Shown here one piece after another: positions 14,401 through 20,571 of a stretch of DNA of 22,861 nt; within the stretch, counting starts at the first letter, position 1; every line of letters starts with the position of its first letter. The position numbers and the translations under genes were made by a program. The DNA comes from JACPTG01 sp964504135 (lineage in GTDB: Archaea > Nanobdellota > Nanobdellia > Woesearchaeales > UBA10216), in the NCBI GenBank assembly GCA_964504135.1, contig CAZDCW010000023.1:1-22861 (forward strand). Direction: 5' to 3'. The notes beneath the pieces were generated by a model that had not been told where the DNA came from, searched no databases, and saw nothing but the letters and a program-made list of their open reading frames with translations.

Positions 14401-14544
14401 TGGCGACGGCTCTGAAGGCTCTGGCGCTGCCTGAACCTGTTGCCCAAGCCCCTCATTTATCTGCCCCTGCTGAACAGCTGCTTCAGGCTTTGCAGGAGCC
14501 CTGAGCCGCTGTTTCCTCAGCCGTTGGACTGCGCGCTTTGCCAT
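11413..14544 (-). CDS. archaeal type IV pilus/TadA-like secretion ATPase interrupted by an intein
   Basis: A 1043-residue precursor; 599 residues remain after removal of the 444-residue intein. The ATPase is of the FlaI/TadA/VirB11 family, the cytoplasmic hexameric motor for pilin assembly. Order: Gln/Pro-rich N-terminus (1-60), N-terminal domain, Walker A GETASGKTT (319-327), Asp box RIVSIEDTREL, Walker B region NPDYVVVGEVRGKE, the intein (416-859), then the His box SGHPSLSTFHAAS, and a C-terminal extension with a helical tail. The joined sequence FQGMASGHPSLSTFHA matches the uninterrupted family motif. I start at the ATG at 14544 (TGATG overlap with the upstream stop) rather than the GTG one codon earlier. 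It is translationally coupled on both sides. Confidence 0.95.
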   Translation of the reverse strand: MAKRAVQRLRKQRLRAPAKPEAAVQQGQINEGLGQQVQAAPEPSEPSPGMPEKGEEMPPFAIDLRPRLFTLPDIKYKTQIDIRYPLMPPYAFAHIYWDDEKKELMYDVEEYQLTDEELELLKLIQLGLEEMINISFAHATKSNVLIKYLEKNVQSILLELGAKVSRKSYLKIMYYLYRDFVGLNEIEPMLNDYYIEDIECNGVGSPVYIVHRRYQNLRTNISFQEPGKLVDFVEKLAQKTGRYVSFAKPLLDGTLPDGSRVNATYTSDVTTHGPTFTIRKFTREPLTPIHMMGYETANAELFAYFWLAVEHKFNIMIIGETASGKTTMLNAVLQFIPSEARIVSIEDTRELSIAHENWIPSVSRTGFGIPNLLGRQYGEVTLFDLLKETFRQNPDYVVVGEVRGKETYVLFQGMASIPGYEKVMVIKDGKPKMIEIEKIEDVENCFTVAFDKKACKPVVMPIAAHIRHPARKELMKIKTRTGREITCTPDHSLFTIEEGLMKEVAASKITPGSRLAVAARIPCGYADIKTINLLDVLPELRVYEPELVKESAHSLGYYDAGTVCQVSSITDYYSNIKKSNPASMVQDRFFNLMEEAGIDVNRKNLRVKMLRKSRPIRAEIAVSDDFLRLLGYYISEGSINSSGKNSSFSLYNKNPAVLQDMEDCIAQVTSITPRKRETHGFGTATELSVGNKIYADLLQTLCGRSKEKNIPDFIFGLSRERIGQFLSGMFTGDGYAVRKCIGYTTSNKEMALKLQQLLLVYGVVGRLKKGTTRQGRPIYEVVVYREQDKQELLKYIRLIGRRPFAGKKWLKEKNRHRDVYIDEVKQVEKVQLENAIPVYDLSVPGPENFLSASGIILHNSGHPSLSTFHAASVETVLRRLETPPINLPASLVDSLDIICSVIHIKDQKRNTRKVKDLKEIIQVKQALGIADTRTMFEWNPITDELSYNGNSYVLGLVCRKTGIPMAELERELKIRAELLRKMKEKGILNHEDFTRIVNQYYKDPEGVMKEYGISQKVTIRPEEVKEKVKALLPKEGIAARRKK
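11968..13299 (-). mobile_element. intein with LAGLIDADG homing endonuclease in the pilus ATPase
   Basis: A 444-residue in-frame insertion. The first residue is Ser (SIPGYEKVMV), block B is TCTPDHSLF (His76), and the C-terminus is YDLSVPGPENFLSASGIILHN, ending His-Asn with Ser as the +1 extein residue. The central domain has both dodecapeptides: LLGYYISEG (214-222) and LSGMFTGDG (311-319), with acidic residues Glu221 and Asp318. All splicing residues are present, so it should be active, and the endonuclease looks intact. The insertion point is between Ala and Ser of the conserved FQGMA/SGHP segment. Codon use is not obviously different from the extein by eye. Confidence 0.95.
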
Positions 14545-15266
14545 CACTTCACCCTGAAGTTCTCTATGCTTGCCCTGAAGAAGTCTGCCTTGCTGTCAAG
14601 GGTTATCTTTAGGTCATACTCGTAGGCGGTTGAGTTCACATGCGTTGTTATCTTTGCAGAGGTCAGGCTGCTGCCCTTCTCCTGGAGTTTCGTGTATCCT
14701 GTTCCGTTTGTTGAGCTTTCATTGTTCTGGAGGAGGAATTTGAATGTCCCCCCGGCTGTTGAGCCTTTTTCCTTGTTTTTTACATAGTTTATCAGCGTGC
14801 TGGTGTTCACGCTTGTCCAGTTGTCCTCTGAGCCGTATCTTGTGATGTTCATAAGGATTATCGAGTTTTCTATGATGTATGAGGAGGGGTATTCCCTTGC
14901 TGTAACGTCAACATCTGCGCTTACCACGATATTGCCCTGGTCAATCCTTGACTGGGGCTCAAGGAGCTTTGAGTCTGTCTCCAGCTTCCACCTAAGCTTG
15001 TTGTCCGCAACCTCAACTTCGCCGTCAGGCACGTCAAGAGGTATAACCCTCTGTGAGCCCTGGCCTTCTGATGATATTTCTGACACATGCTGGTCCAATG
15101 ACGCCATGGTATCCTTTACCCGGGTAAATGTGCTCTTGTCCCTTGCGCGGTTCAGGAGGGGGAGCCCTGCCTCAAGGACAAGCAGGATGAGGGTTATCAC
15201 CAGGAGTACGTAAAGCACTACTGATATCCATATTTGCCCTTTTTTAGTCGAGCGATGGCGGCTCAT
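14544..15266 (-). CDS. pilin-like protein with class III signal peptide
   Basis: A 240-residue protein. The short basic leader MSRHRSTKKG is followed by QIWISVVLYVLLVITLILLVL, a hydrophobic helix. KKG/Q is the cleavage context of archaeal prepilin peptidases (PibD/FlaK/EppA), so cleavage after Gly10 is expected. The rest is a beta-rich ectodomain with many Asn-x-Ser/Thr sequons (e.g. NITRYG, NWTS, NSTA), which suggests N-glycosylation outside the cell. It may be a pilus subunit or minor pilin. Its start overlaps the upstream gene by 23 bases, and its stop overlaps the ATPase start. Confidence 0.82.
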   Translation of the reverse strand: MSRHRSTKKGQIWISVVLYVLLVITLILLVLEAGLPLLNRARDKSTFTRVKDTMASLDQHVSEISSEGQGSQRVIPLDVPDGEVEVADNKLRWKLETDSKLLEPQSRIDQGNIVVSADVDVTAREYPSSYIIENSIILMNITRYGSEDNWTSVNTSTLINYVKNKEKGSTAGGTFKFLLQNNESSTNGTGYTKLQEKGSSLTSAKITTHVNSTAYEYDLKITLDSKADFFRASIENFRVK

Positions 15267-15672
15267 ATCCTATGCACTCCCTTCCATCCAGGAAGCAGGT
15301 CTTGGCGTAGACTGCACAGGCATCGGGGTACACTGTGAAGTTTGTCTGCGCCTTGAGCTCTGTGGTTATGTCTGCGGAGCTTCCCCGCGGGATTGGCCGC
15401 TCGAAAGCCGCTGTCTGGTTGGTGTCTGTCCTTACAGTGACCTTTGAAACGTCCTTGTCGCTGTATTGCCTGTTCTCAAACCTGAATGCCAGTCCATCCT
15501 GCTGCTTAATCCCTGACACGCCATACACATAGCCGATGCAGTCTATTGCAGGCTGTGTCTGGCTTTCGGCAGCAAGCCTGCCCCCCTTGTATATCTTTAC
15601 TCCCTGCGTGAATATGTATCCGGCAATCATGAAGGTGACTAAAAACAAAAAAATGGTGATTGCCTTGTGCAT
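15244..15672 (-). CDS. membrane-anchored, Cys-containing pilus-operon protein
   Basis: A 142-residue protein with an N-terminal hydrophobic helix (ITIFLFLVTFMIAGYIFTQG, residues 5-24). Its extracellular part contains four Cys (in AIDCIGYVYG, DACAVYAKTC and RECIGYE) that could form two disulphides. There is no clear prepilin peptidase site, so it may be a signal-anchored minor component. I do not recognise a named family. Gene order within the operon supports a pilus-assembly or adhesion-tip role, which is inference. It follows the upstream pilin stop by two bases. Confidence 0.68.
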   Translation of the reverse strand: MHKAITIFLFLVTFMIAGYIFTQGVKIYKGGRLAAESQTQPAIDCIGYVYGVSGIKQQDGLAFRFENRQYSDKDVSKVTVRTDTNQTAAFERPIPRGSSADITTELKAQTNFTVYPDACAVYAKTCFLDGRECIGYEPPSLD

Positions 15673-15674
15673 TT

Positions 15675-16205
15675 TCAGCTGGAGTTGCAGGCGACTATGT
15701 CGGCAACGTCCTTCTCAAGGACTGAGCCCGAGCCAGAGCATGCAGTGCTTACCCCGCTGATTTCAACAACAGGCACTATCCTGACCTTCTTAACCGGACC
15801 AGTGCCTGCATAGCCGTACCCTACGCTCAGCTTGACCCCTCCAGCGATTGATATTGACGAGTTTGATATGCTCTCGTTCCCTGCTATTCCCTTGTCCCCA
15901 AAGACAGTCACCCTTACGCTGTCTATCCTTTTTGTCCCGTCGTTCAGCAGCGTCACGTTAATGTAGCTGTCCGCACCCCATTCGCCGTAGCAGAGCTGCG
16001 GCTTGCTTTGCAGCTCAAGGAGCTTCAATTTTACGTCCAGGCTGCATTTCACGTCCACGTCTGACTTCTTCTTGACATTGTCTGCTGTCTGCTCAGTATA
16101 GGTTCTTCCCCAGTTCATGACCACTGCGCCCAACGCGACCGCGAAGGCTATGAGCAGGACTGTTGCGATGAGCGGCGACACGCCCCTTTTTGAAAGTCTA
16201 CGCAT
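15675..16205 (-). CDS. archaeal type IV pilin (DUF1628/PF07790-like N-terminus)
   Basis: A 176-residue pilin. The leader MRRLSKRG is followed by VSPLIATVLLIAFAVALGAVVMNWG, an excellent match to the archaeal pilin N-terminal domain: cleavage after Gly, Val-Ser-Pro at the mature start, then a continuous helix that packs in the fibre core. The ectodomain is beta-rich with three Cys and several Asn sequons (NVTLLND, NESISNSS). I prefer the ATG at 16205 over the GTG at 16214: GAGGTG lies a few bases upstream of the ATG, acting as Shine-Dalgarno, and the leader length fits. It overlaps the preceding gene by eight bases. Probably the major or a major-like pilin. Confidence 0.9.
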   Translation of the reverse strand: MRRLSKRGVSPLIATVLLIAFAVALGAVVMNWGRTYTEQTADNVKKKSDVDVKCSLDVKLKLLELQSKPQLCYGEWGADSYINVTLLNDGTKRIDSVRVTVFGDKGIAGNESISNSSISIAGGVKLSVGYGYAGTGPVKKVRIVPVVEISGVSTACSGSGSVLEKDVADIVACNSS

Positions 16206-16509
16206 TTCTGACACCTCTGCCCTTCGTCATGCCCTTTATGAGCCCATCTATCTTCCTCTCCTCCCTTCTCATCGTAATCCAGTAAGGCGCGATGCCAACA
16301 ACCAGCACTCCAAAGCTCATGAATATCAGGAGGTTGAGGGTCTGCACTTTTACATAGCCGTTTATGAAGCCTATGACGCCTACGAACAGGAATGAGAAAT
16401 AAAGCAGCAGCGCCTTGTCAAGGACCAGCACGCTCTTCTCGCGGTTTATCTTTGACCGCTCAATCTCCAGGCTTATAAGGATGTCCTTCTTCTGGCTTGC
16501 TTTAGCCAT
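16198..16509 (-). CDS. small two-helix membrane protein of the pilus operon
   Basis: A 103-residue protein with a charged N-terminus (1-28), two adjacent hydrophobic helices (ALLLYFSFLFVGVIGFINGY, about 33-52, and LNLLIFMSFGVLVVGIAPYW, about 58-77) and a basic C-terminal tail (RREERKIDGLIKGMTKGRG). Both termini are probably cytoplasmic. The family is unknown to me. A strong Shine-Dalgarno (AAGAGGTGA) sits a few bases before the ATG at 16509. The location between two pilin genes suggests a membrane factor of the same machine. Confidence 0.68.
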   Translation of the reverse strand: MAKASQKKDILISLEIERSKINREKSVLVLDKALLLYFSFLFVGVIGFINGYVKVQTLNLLIFMSFGVLVVGIAPYWITMRREERKIDGLIKGMTKGRGVRNA

Positions 16510-16521
16510 TTTTCACCTCTT

Positions 16522-16974
16522 TTAGCATATTCTTACTGTCTCGCTTGTTACCTTCCTGGACTGGCACGCCAGCCGCTTGTCGCCGCTGAACACGGCGGGT
16601 ATTATCTCAACGTGCTTTATGATGCCCTGCTTGACCACCTTTATCTGCTTGGCGTCACCTGGCTTCAGGGTGACGTTGGCATCCCTGAGCTGCGGCAACC
16701 CATATATGTCAATTATACGAACTATGAAGCTGTCTATTTTCAGATTGTTGTTATTCGTGATGTTCATATTTAAAGTTTGCGTATTCTGGCAGCTATCATC
16801 TATCCTGAACGCAATGTCCCTGCAAAGCTCTGCAAGGTCTGCCCTTTCAACAAGGTCCTCCTTCTGCGCTGTAACCAGTCCCCTGCTCCAGTTCAGGACA
16901 AACATGCCAAGGACAACAGCCAGCCCTACAGCCAATACCCAGGACAGCCAGACTGCCACTCCCTTTTTTCCCAC
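16522..16974 (-). CDS. pilin-like protein, first gene of the pilus operon
   Basis: A 150-residue protein with leader GKKG followed by VAVWLSWVLAVGLAVVLGMFVLNWSRG, a prepilin-like N-terminal helix. The ectodomain resembles the DUF1628-type pilin downstream (INITNNNNLKIDSFIVRI, HVEIIPAV, and Cys residues including a terminal RIC), so the two are probably paralogues. The start is a GTG at 16974 with AAGAGG six bases upstream. The TATA box is about 40 bases upstream, so this transcript would have a short leader, unlike most here. Confidence 0.78.
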   Translation of the reverse strand: MGKKGVAVWLSWVLAVGLAVVLGMFVLNWSRGLVTAQKEDLVERADLAELCRDIAFRIDDSCQNTQTLNMNITNNNNLKIDSFIVRIIDIYGLPQLRDANVTLKPGDAKQIKVVKQGIIKHVEIIPAVFSGDKRLACQSRKVTSETVRIC

Positions 16975-17010
16975 TTTAGCCTCTTTGTTGAATGCTTTTG
17001 GAATGGTTGG

Positions 17011-17017
17011 ATATAAA
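17011..17017 (-). promoter_or_regulatory. TATA box for the pilus operon
   Basis: TTTATAT on the minus strand lies about 40 bases before the GTG at 16974 and predicts a leader of roughly 12 bases holding an AAGAGG. No other promoter is obvious until 9.05 kb, so about 7.9 kb may be one transcript. It lies just after the stop of the vapC remnant. Confidence 0.5.
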
Positions 17018-17022
17018 GCTTC

Positions 17023-17450
17023 TTATTGCCCTGCAAAGGGATTCACTGCCTCCATGCCAGGGAACCCTGAAAAACCCTTCATGTCCTCTGTGTAGATTGT
17101 TTTGATTCCATGCTGAAGCATTGTTGCGGCAATCAGGCAATCCCAGTAAGAAGTCCCTGTCCTATTCAAGTCAAGGGCGCGTAAAATCGTATCCCTGTTA
17201 ACCGAGAGGCCGATGACTTTAGCATGTTTGAGATTACTGGCTTAATCGTATCAATGGACAGAGGCTCGCCAATCTTACTCGAGGCGACATGGCAGAACTC
17301 ATTCAGGACCTGCGTTGAGACAGCCATCTTCTGGTTGCTGTTAATCATGCTTAGGATAATGCGCTTCGCAGCTGCATTTTTGGACTTTTCAGTATTGTCA
17401 AAGGCATAAACGAGGACATTCGTGTCAATAAGCACGGGTGTGTCTGTCAT
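17023..17450 (-). pseudogene. vapC: VapC-like PIN-domain toxin, frameshifted
   Basis: The N-terminal frame (from the ATG at 17450) gives VLIDTNVLVYAFDN and LNEFCHVASS, the first Asp and the Glu of the PIN nuclease site. It then goes out of frame near 17215-17235 and ends as a 94-residue product at 17166. The C-terminal part continues in another frame to a TAA at 17023: KVIGLSVNRDTILRALDLN, GTSYWDCLIAATMLQHGIKT, IYTEDMKGF, with the remaining PIN acidic residues. Restoring one base gives an approximately 142-residue PIN protein. PIN toxins cleave RNA and pair with VapB. Either a sequencing error or a real inactivation explains it. The gene overlaps its antitoxin by 26 bases. Confidence 0.82.
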
Positions 17451-17679
17451 ACAGGTCTTCCCGCTTGGTGTAAAGCTTCCTGCCCATGTGGAAACCCTTG
17501 TCCATAATCCTCATCAACTCATCAGTGGCGGCCTTTCCTTCCTCCTCCTCCAGCCACTTGTTGACAGCTTCAGTTATGGCCTCTCCAAGATAGCCCTTTT
17601 TTTTGGACAGCTTTTCCACAGCCCTTTTCCTGAATCTGGCTTCTGTTTCATCGTCCATGCTGACAGTTATTACGCCCAT
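17425..17679 (-). CDS. vapB: VapB-like ribbon-helix-helix antitoxin
   Basis: An 84-residue protein. The N-terminus MGVITVSMDDETEARFRKRA is an RHH beta strand and first helix, followed by KKGYLGEAITEAVNKWLEEEE, the second helix. The acidic/basic C-terminus would wrap the toxin. It probably binds its own promoter and neutralises the PIN toxin downstream. The ATG at 17679 has TATA-like tatttaaat (17702-17710) about 27 bases upstream, so I use it rather than the upstream in-frame start at 17697. With the toxin frameshifted, it may now be an orphan antitoxin. Confidence 0.8.
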   Translation of the reverse strand: MGVITVSMDDETEARFRKRAVEKLSKKKGYLGEAITEAVNKWLEEEEGKAATDELMRIMDKGFHMGRKLYTKREDLYDRHTRAY

Positions 17680-17701
17680 GCCTGTATTTAGAACCACTAA
17701 G

Positions 17702-17710
17702 TATTTAAAT
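17702..17710 (-). promoter_or_regulatory. TATA box for the vapBC operon
   Basis: Minus-strand ATTTAAATA is centred about 27 bases before the ATG at 17679. Confidence 0.6.
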
Positions 17711-17728
17711 ATCCCTGTTTTGTAAATA

Positions 17729-17774
17729 TGGTAAACTGCGTGGCTTATTTCACGCTTTTACCCGCAGTTTACCA
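17729..17774. repeat. 12-bp perfect inverted repeat before the nucleotidyltransferase gene
   Basis: TGGTAAACTGCG (17729-17740) pairs with CGCAGTTTACCA (17763-17774) across a 22-base spacer. It ends five bases before the ATG at 17780, and the spacer holds the AT-rich stretch CTTATTT that could be the TATA element. It may be an operator, an RNA hairpin or a remnant element end. Confidence 0.75.
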
Positions 17775-17779
17775 GACAA

Positions 17780-18079
17780 ATGGATAGCGAAACATCTAGA
17801 ATAGCCGGCAGGTTTGCAATGAGGATTAAGAAGGCGTATGCCCCTGCAAGAGTGCTTCTCTTTGGCAGCAGGGCAAGGGGCAATAATTTCAAGAAGAGCG
17901 ACTTTGACTTTATTATTGTGAGCCGGAAGTTTTCAGGCGTTCGCTTTGTAGAGCGGCCGGCAGGCATCTACGGGTATTGGGATGAGGCTGTTGATATTGA
18001 CGCAGTATGCTTTACCCCTGAGGAATTTGAAAGAAAATCCAGGCAATACGGCACTGTCAGAAATGCCGTTGGGGAGTGA
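17780..18079 (+). CDS. minimal nucleotidyltransferase (MNT/KNTase fold)
   Basis: A 99-residue protein with the nucleotidyltransferase signature LLFGSRARGNNFKKSDFDFI (GS, then DxD) and a third acidic residue in the strand AVDIDAVCFTPEEF. This is the single-domain archaeal MNT family. Relatives often pair with HEPN proteins, in which the MNT adds nucleotides to the HEPN toxin and neutralises it. No HEPN gene lies on either side: upstream is the divergent vapBC pair and downstream a convergent pilin gene. It is therefore an orphan, and its target is unknown. No Shine-Dalgarno is seen before the ATG. Confidence 0.85.
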   Translation: MDSETSRIAGRFAMRIKKAYAPARVLLFGSRARGNNFKKSDFDFIIVSRKFSGVRFVERPAGIYGYWDEAVDIDAVCFTPEEFERKSRQYGTVRNAVGE

Positions 18080-18130
18080 GTGGAGCTTTAGTCCTTTGTT
18101 GCAACACGGATATGGCCCTTCCCAGACAGG

Positions 18131-18634
18131 TCAACTGCTCTCAACGTGCACCAGAACTTCTTTCTTCTCCTGCTTCTTGAAAATCACCTTAAGCTCTGTT
18201 GTCTCGTTGAAGCTGAACTGATATGGCGCCCCTGCAAGGTAAATTGTCAAATTCTGCGGGTTGCTGACAGTCGTGGAGTTACCTGGCACAACCAGGAAGC
18301 TCTGGGTTGAGGTTGACACATTGACTGTTTCCTTCAGCCTGTTATCCACTGTCACAAGCTCCCGGTCAGCAAGCAGGTACACAAGGGTGAACTCCGGGCT
18401 CCTTGACCGGCTGTACTCCAGGAAGGCGGTTGTGAAGTTGCTGAACCTTGCTGTGAGGTTGCCGTCATATATGCCTGAGTTCATGACCTTCACGCTTTCA
18501 GTCATGTAGTTTTCATAAAGCTGCCTGAAGCTGTTTGGCGGCGTAGGCGTCTTTGCCTCGGAAATCCTGGAGGCAACAAGATAGACTATCAGCAGCAGGG
18601 CTAAAAGCATGTAGTATTGGCCTTTGCGGTTCAT
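18131..18634 (-). CDS. pilin-like protein with class III signal peptide, outside the main operon
   Basis: A 167-residue protein. MNRKG is followed by QYYMLLALLLIVYLVASRI, a prepilin peptidase site (after Gly5) and hydrophobic helix, similar in form to the KKG/Q pilin at 14.5-15.3 kb. The ectodomain has many Asn sequons (NLTARFSNFT, NVSTST, NSTTVSNPQNLT, NETTEL), suggesting heavy N-glycosylation. It has its own promoter. The vapBC and MNT genes lie between it and the first pilus-operon gene. A pilus or surface role is likely. Confidence 0.78.
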   Translation of the reverse strand: MNRKGQYYMLLALLLIVYLVASRISEAKTPTPPNSFRQLYENYMTESVKVMNSGIYDGNLTARFSNFTTAFLEYSRSRSPEFTLVYLLADRELVTVDNRLKETVNVSTSTQSFLVVPGNSTTVSNPQNLTIYLAGAPYQFSFNETTELKVIFKKQEKKEVLVHVESS

Positions 18635-18657
18635 ACCCTGCTCCTTTTAATCCCGGC

Positions 18658-18666
18658 TATTTAAAT
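18658..18666 (-). promoter_or_regulatory. TATA box for the solitary pilin-like gene
   Basis: Minus-strand ATTTAAATA is centred about 28 bases before the ATG at 18634. Confidence 0.6.
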
Positions 18667-18826
18667 GATACGATGCGAGTTTCCCCTCAAAGTGCACGTC
18701 CTATTCTGCCCGTAAACTTTACTAATATTAACATCCAGTTCAATTTTAACCCTGCTAAAGTTAAAGTAGAGTTGCCTTTTAGTCAAAATAGTCTGGCCTC
18801 ACAACCTCATCCATTAACATTACCTC
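18667..18826. other. intergenic stretch with no gene that I can support
   Basis: This AT-rich stretch lies between the pilin-like promoter and the repeat copy at 18827. A plus-strand frame from an ATG at 18673 stays open to about 18891 (containing NINIQFNFNPAKVKVELPF), but it lacks a promoter at the right distance or a ribosome binding site, and it ends inside the repeat. I do not call it a gene. Confidence 0.4.
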
Positions 18827-19010
18827 GCGGGTTCTGCGCTGAAAAAGTCCCGGATATTTCAGAAACAGGCCTGACAAAAGCGGGATTATGAGCAGTTGGC
18901 GCAGCATTGCAGGCTTTGGCTCCGTTCCGCAGCTGGCCTTTAGCATTGGCTTGGGCATAAGCCTTCCAGCCTGGCGAGCCGCCTGGGCCCAAATGCTGGG
19001 GTTGCAGCGG
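18827..19010. repeat. intergenic repeat copy R1 (about 185 bp)
   Basis: It resembles R2 (22030-22227) in the same orientation. Identical blocks occur in the same order: TTCAGAAAC (18858), GATTATGAGC (18884), GCCTTCCAGCC (18961), GGGGTTGCAG (18998). Block spacing is nearly equal to R2 (26/30, 77/76, 37/47 bases). It follows the stop of the DUF4143-type ATPase gene by about 65 bases. Frames are interrupted differently in the two copies, so it looks non-coding. It could be a structured RNA or a degenerate mobile element. Confidence 0.7.
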
Positions 19011-19075
19011 AAAGCAATTGCCTGATTTACCTTTCATATACTCTGCTTCTGTGGTCAAGGACGCTGAACAAGCAA

Positions 19076-20371
19076 TTAAGCTCCATTTAGCAGGAGCCAT
19101 TTCCAGATTGGGACAACCTTAATTGACTTGCTTCCTACCGTTCTGGCGTCTTCCTGGTCATAGGCAAGAACTGTTCCTTCCCCAAGATTATATTTTTCCA
19201 TTGCCGCAAGGAGGCCGTTTATCTCACGGGTTTCGTTTTCATCATTTAATACATTTGTAACTTGCAGCGCACCAGCAACCCTGTTTTTTTCGCATACAAG
19301 GAAATCACACTCGGATTTGTCCTTGTTGTAATAAACCTTCTTGCCCCTTCTTCTTAACTCAACAAACACGAGATTCTCCATTAACCTGCCCTTATCTTCA
19401 GAAAATCTGAAACTTACCGCGTTTACAAGGCCATTGTCAATGCAATAGACCTTTTTTATGGAGCCAATCTGCTTTGTGAGGGAGTATTCATATTTCAGGT
19501 TTTGGAAGAATAAATAAGCGTCCTCGAAATGGGACAGGTATTCTATAATCGTATTCTTGCTAACGCCAAATCCCAGCGATTTTAGCCTGTTGGCCAGGCT
19601 GTTGTAAGTTATTTCCTTGGAGACCGATTCAAAGAGAAGGGCGGCAAGAACCTTTAGTTTTTTTACTTCCTTGATATTGTATCTCTCTACAACATCCTTG
19701 AATATCATGGATTCGTAATACCCCTGAAGAACGCTTTCTTTTGGGACATTCTGGGCTGTAATTGAAGGATAGCCTCCATTTATCAAAAAATCGGCAAAAT
19801 GCTTTTTTACCTCAAACCGCTCCTTGCTGTAAGAAACAGTTCTCAGATCATATGAAATATTCTTCCATGCCAGGAATTCCCTGAAACTTAAAGGGAATAT
19901 TTCCCTGTTAAGAACCCTGCCGCGAAGCCTGGTGGAAATTTCGCTGCTCAACAGCTTTGAGGAAGAGCCAGTAATCGTCAACTGCATATTTTTGTAGGAG
20001 TCATGCATCCTCCTTACCCATACGTCCCAGTTTTTTACATTCTGTATTTCATCAAGAAAAAGGTAAATTTTCTGGCTTTTCCTGACATCAGACACTTCAT
20101 AAAATGCGTCCATGAGAAGCTCTAAATCCCCGGCCTCTGCCCCGAGAAGCTTCTCATCTTCAAAATTTATGTAAAGTACGTTCTCCTTTGATATGCCTTC
20201 CTTAAGAAGCCCGTCTATTAGCTGGAAACAAAGGTATGTTTTTCCCGCCCTTCTCGGCCCTGTTATAGCTATGATAAAATCGATTCCCAGGTCAATTTTA
20301 ACCAGCCTTGGCAAAAAAGCAGGAAGCTTAAATTCCTTCCACTGAACAATGATTCTCTTATGCTCTATCAC
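19076..20371 (-). CDS. archaeal AAA ATPase with DUF4143 C-terminal domain
   Basis: A 431-residue protein. The N-terminal AAA_14-like ATPase has Walker A GPRRAGKT (about 37-44), Walker B KIYLFLDEIQNVKNWDVWV and sensor-like LTITGSSSKLLSSEISTRLRGR. The DUF4143 part follows (winged-helix middle, then GRLMENLVFVELRRRGKKV, DKSECDFLV, ALQVTNV). The latter has the E...D...QxV arrangement of a PD-(D/E)XK-like nuclease fold, with Gln in place of the usual Glu. The family is abundant in archaea and of unclear function; links to mobile elements or defence are speculative. I use the GTG at 20371, which has GAGGTGA five bases upstream; a TTG at 20392 is possible. Confidence 0.85.
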   Translation of the reverse strand: MIEHKRIIVQWKEFKLPAFLPRLVKIDLGIDFIIAITGPRRAGKTYLCFQLIDGLLKEGISKENVLYINFEDEKLLGAEAGDLELLMDAFYEVSDVRKSQKIYLFLDEIQNVKNWDVWVRRMHDSYKNMQLTITGSSSKLLSSEISTRLRGRVLNREIFPLSFREFLAWKNISYDLRTVSYSKERFEVKKHFADFLINGGYPSITAQNVPKESVLQGYYESMIFKDVVERYNIKEVKKLKVLAALLFESVSKEITYNSLANRLKSLGFGVSKNTIIEYLSHFEDAYLFFQNLKYEYSLTKQIGSIKKVYCIDNGLVNAVSFRFSEDKGRLMENLVFVELRRRGKKVYYNKDKSECDFLVCEKNRVAGALQVTNVLNDENETREINGLLAAMEKYNLGEGTVLAYDQEDARTVGSKSIKVVPIWKWLLLNGA

Positions 20372-20390
20372 ATAGTTCACCTCAATGAAC

Positions 20391-20398
20391 AAATATAT
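20391..20398 (-). promoter_or_regulatory. TATA-like box near the DUF4143 ATPase start
   Basis: Minus-strand ATATATTT is centred about 25 bases before the GTG at 20371 and would give a leaderless transcript. It conflicts with use of the GAGGTGA site, which needs a longer leader. Confidence 0.4.
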
Positions 20399-20428
20399 GC
20401 CTTTTTGTATAGTGTACTGAACATTTAG

Positions 20429-20436
20429 TATTTAAG
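20429..20436 (-). promoter_or_regulatory. alternative TATA box upstream of the DUF4143 ATPase gene
   Basis: Minus-strand CTTAAATA predicts a transcript start near 20405 and a leader of about 34 bases that includes the GAGGTGA site. This fits the Shine-Dalgarno better than the nearer box. Confidence 0.4.
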
Positions 20437-20442
20437 CTTTTC

Positions 20443-20506
20443 GCCTGCGCCAAAGTCTTCCGGAGAAAAGCTGCAAAACCGAAGGATTGCCGAAAAAAGC
20501 GCAGGC
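20443..20506. repeat. 8-bp perfect inverted repeat in the gap between the two ATPase genes
   Basis: GCCTGCGC (20443-20450) pairs with GCGCAGGC (20499-20506) across a 48-base loop. The loop contains the C/G-rich stretch TTCCGG and a CGAAAAAAGC run that weakly resembles part of repeats R1 and R2. It lies 66 bases after the stop of the DUF234 ATPase gene. It could be a transcript-end structure or a decayed repeat copy. The gap (20372-20571) has no other gene I can support. Confidence 0.4.
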
Positions 20507-20571
20507 GCTCCAGCCCCTGAAGCCGCATCTGGCAGGTTCACTTAAGCCCCTCTTTTCCTTTGCCAGGATTA

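Noticed and set aside
14440..14625. Short plus-strand frames across the pilus operon
   Set aside because: They are antisense to strongly supported coding sequence, and their composition follows the opposite strand's codons.
18673..18891. Possible 72-residue plus-strand protein starting at 18673
   Set aside because: There is no TATA box at the right distance and no Shine-Dalgarno, and it ends inside repeat R1 in a frame not kept in R2.
18807..19100. A 97-residue minus-strand frame over repeat R1
   Set aside because: It covers the repeat, and the corresponding frame in R2 is interrupted. No promoter or ribosome binding site is seen, and its 3' flank overlaps the ATPase end.
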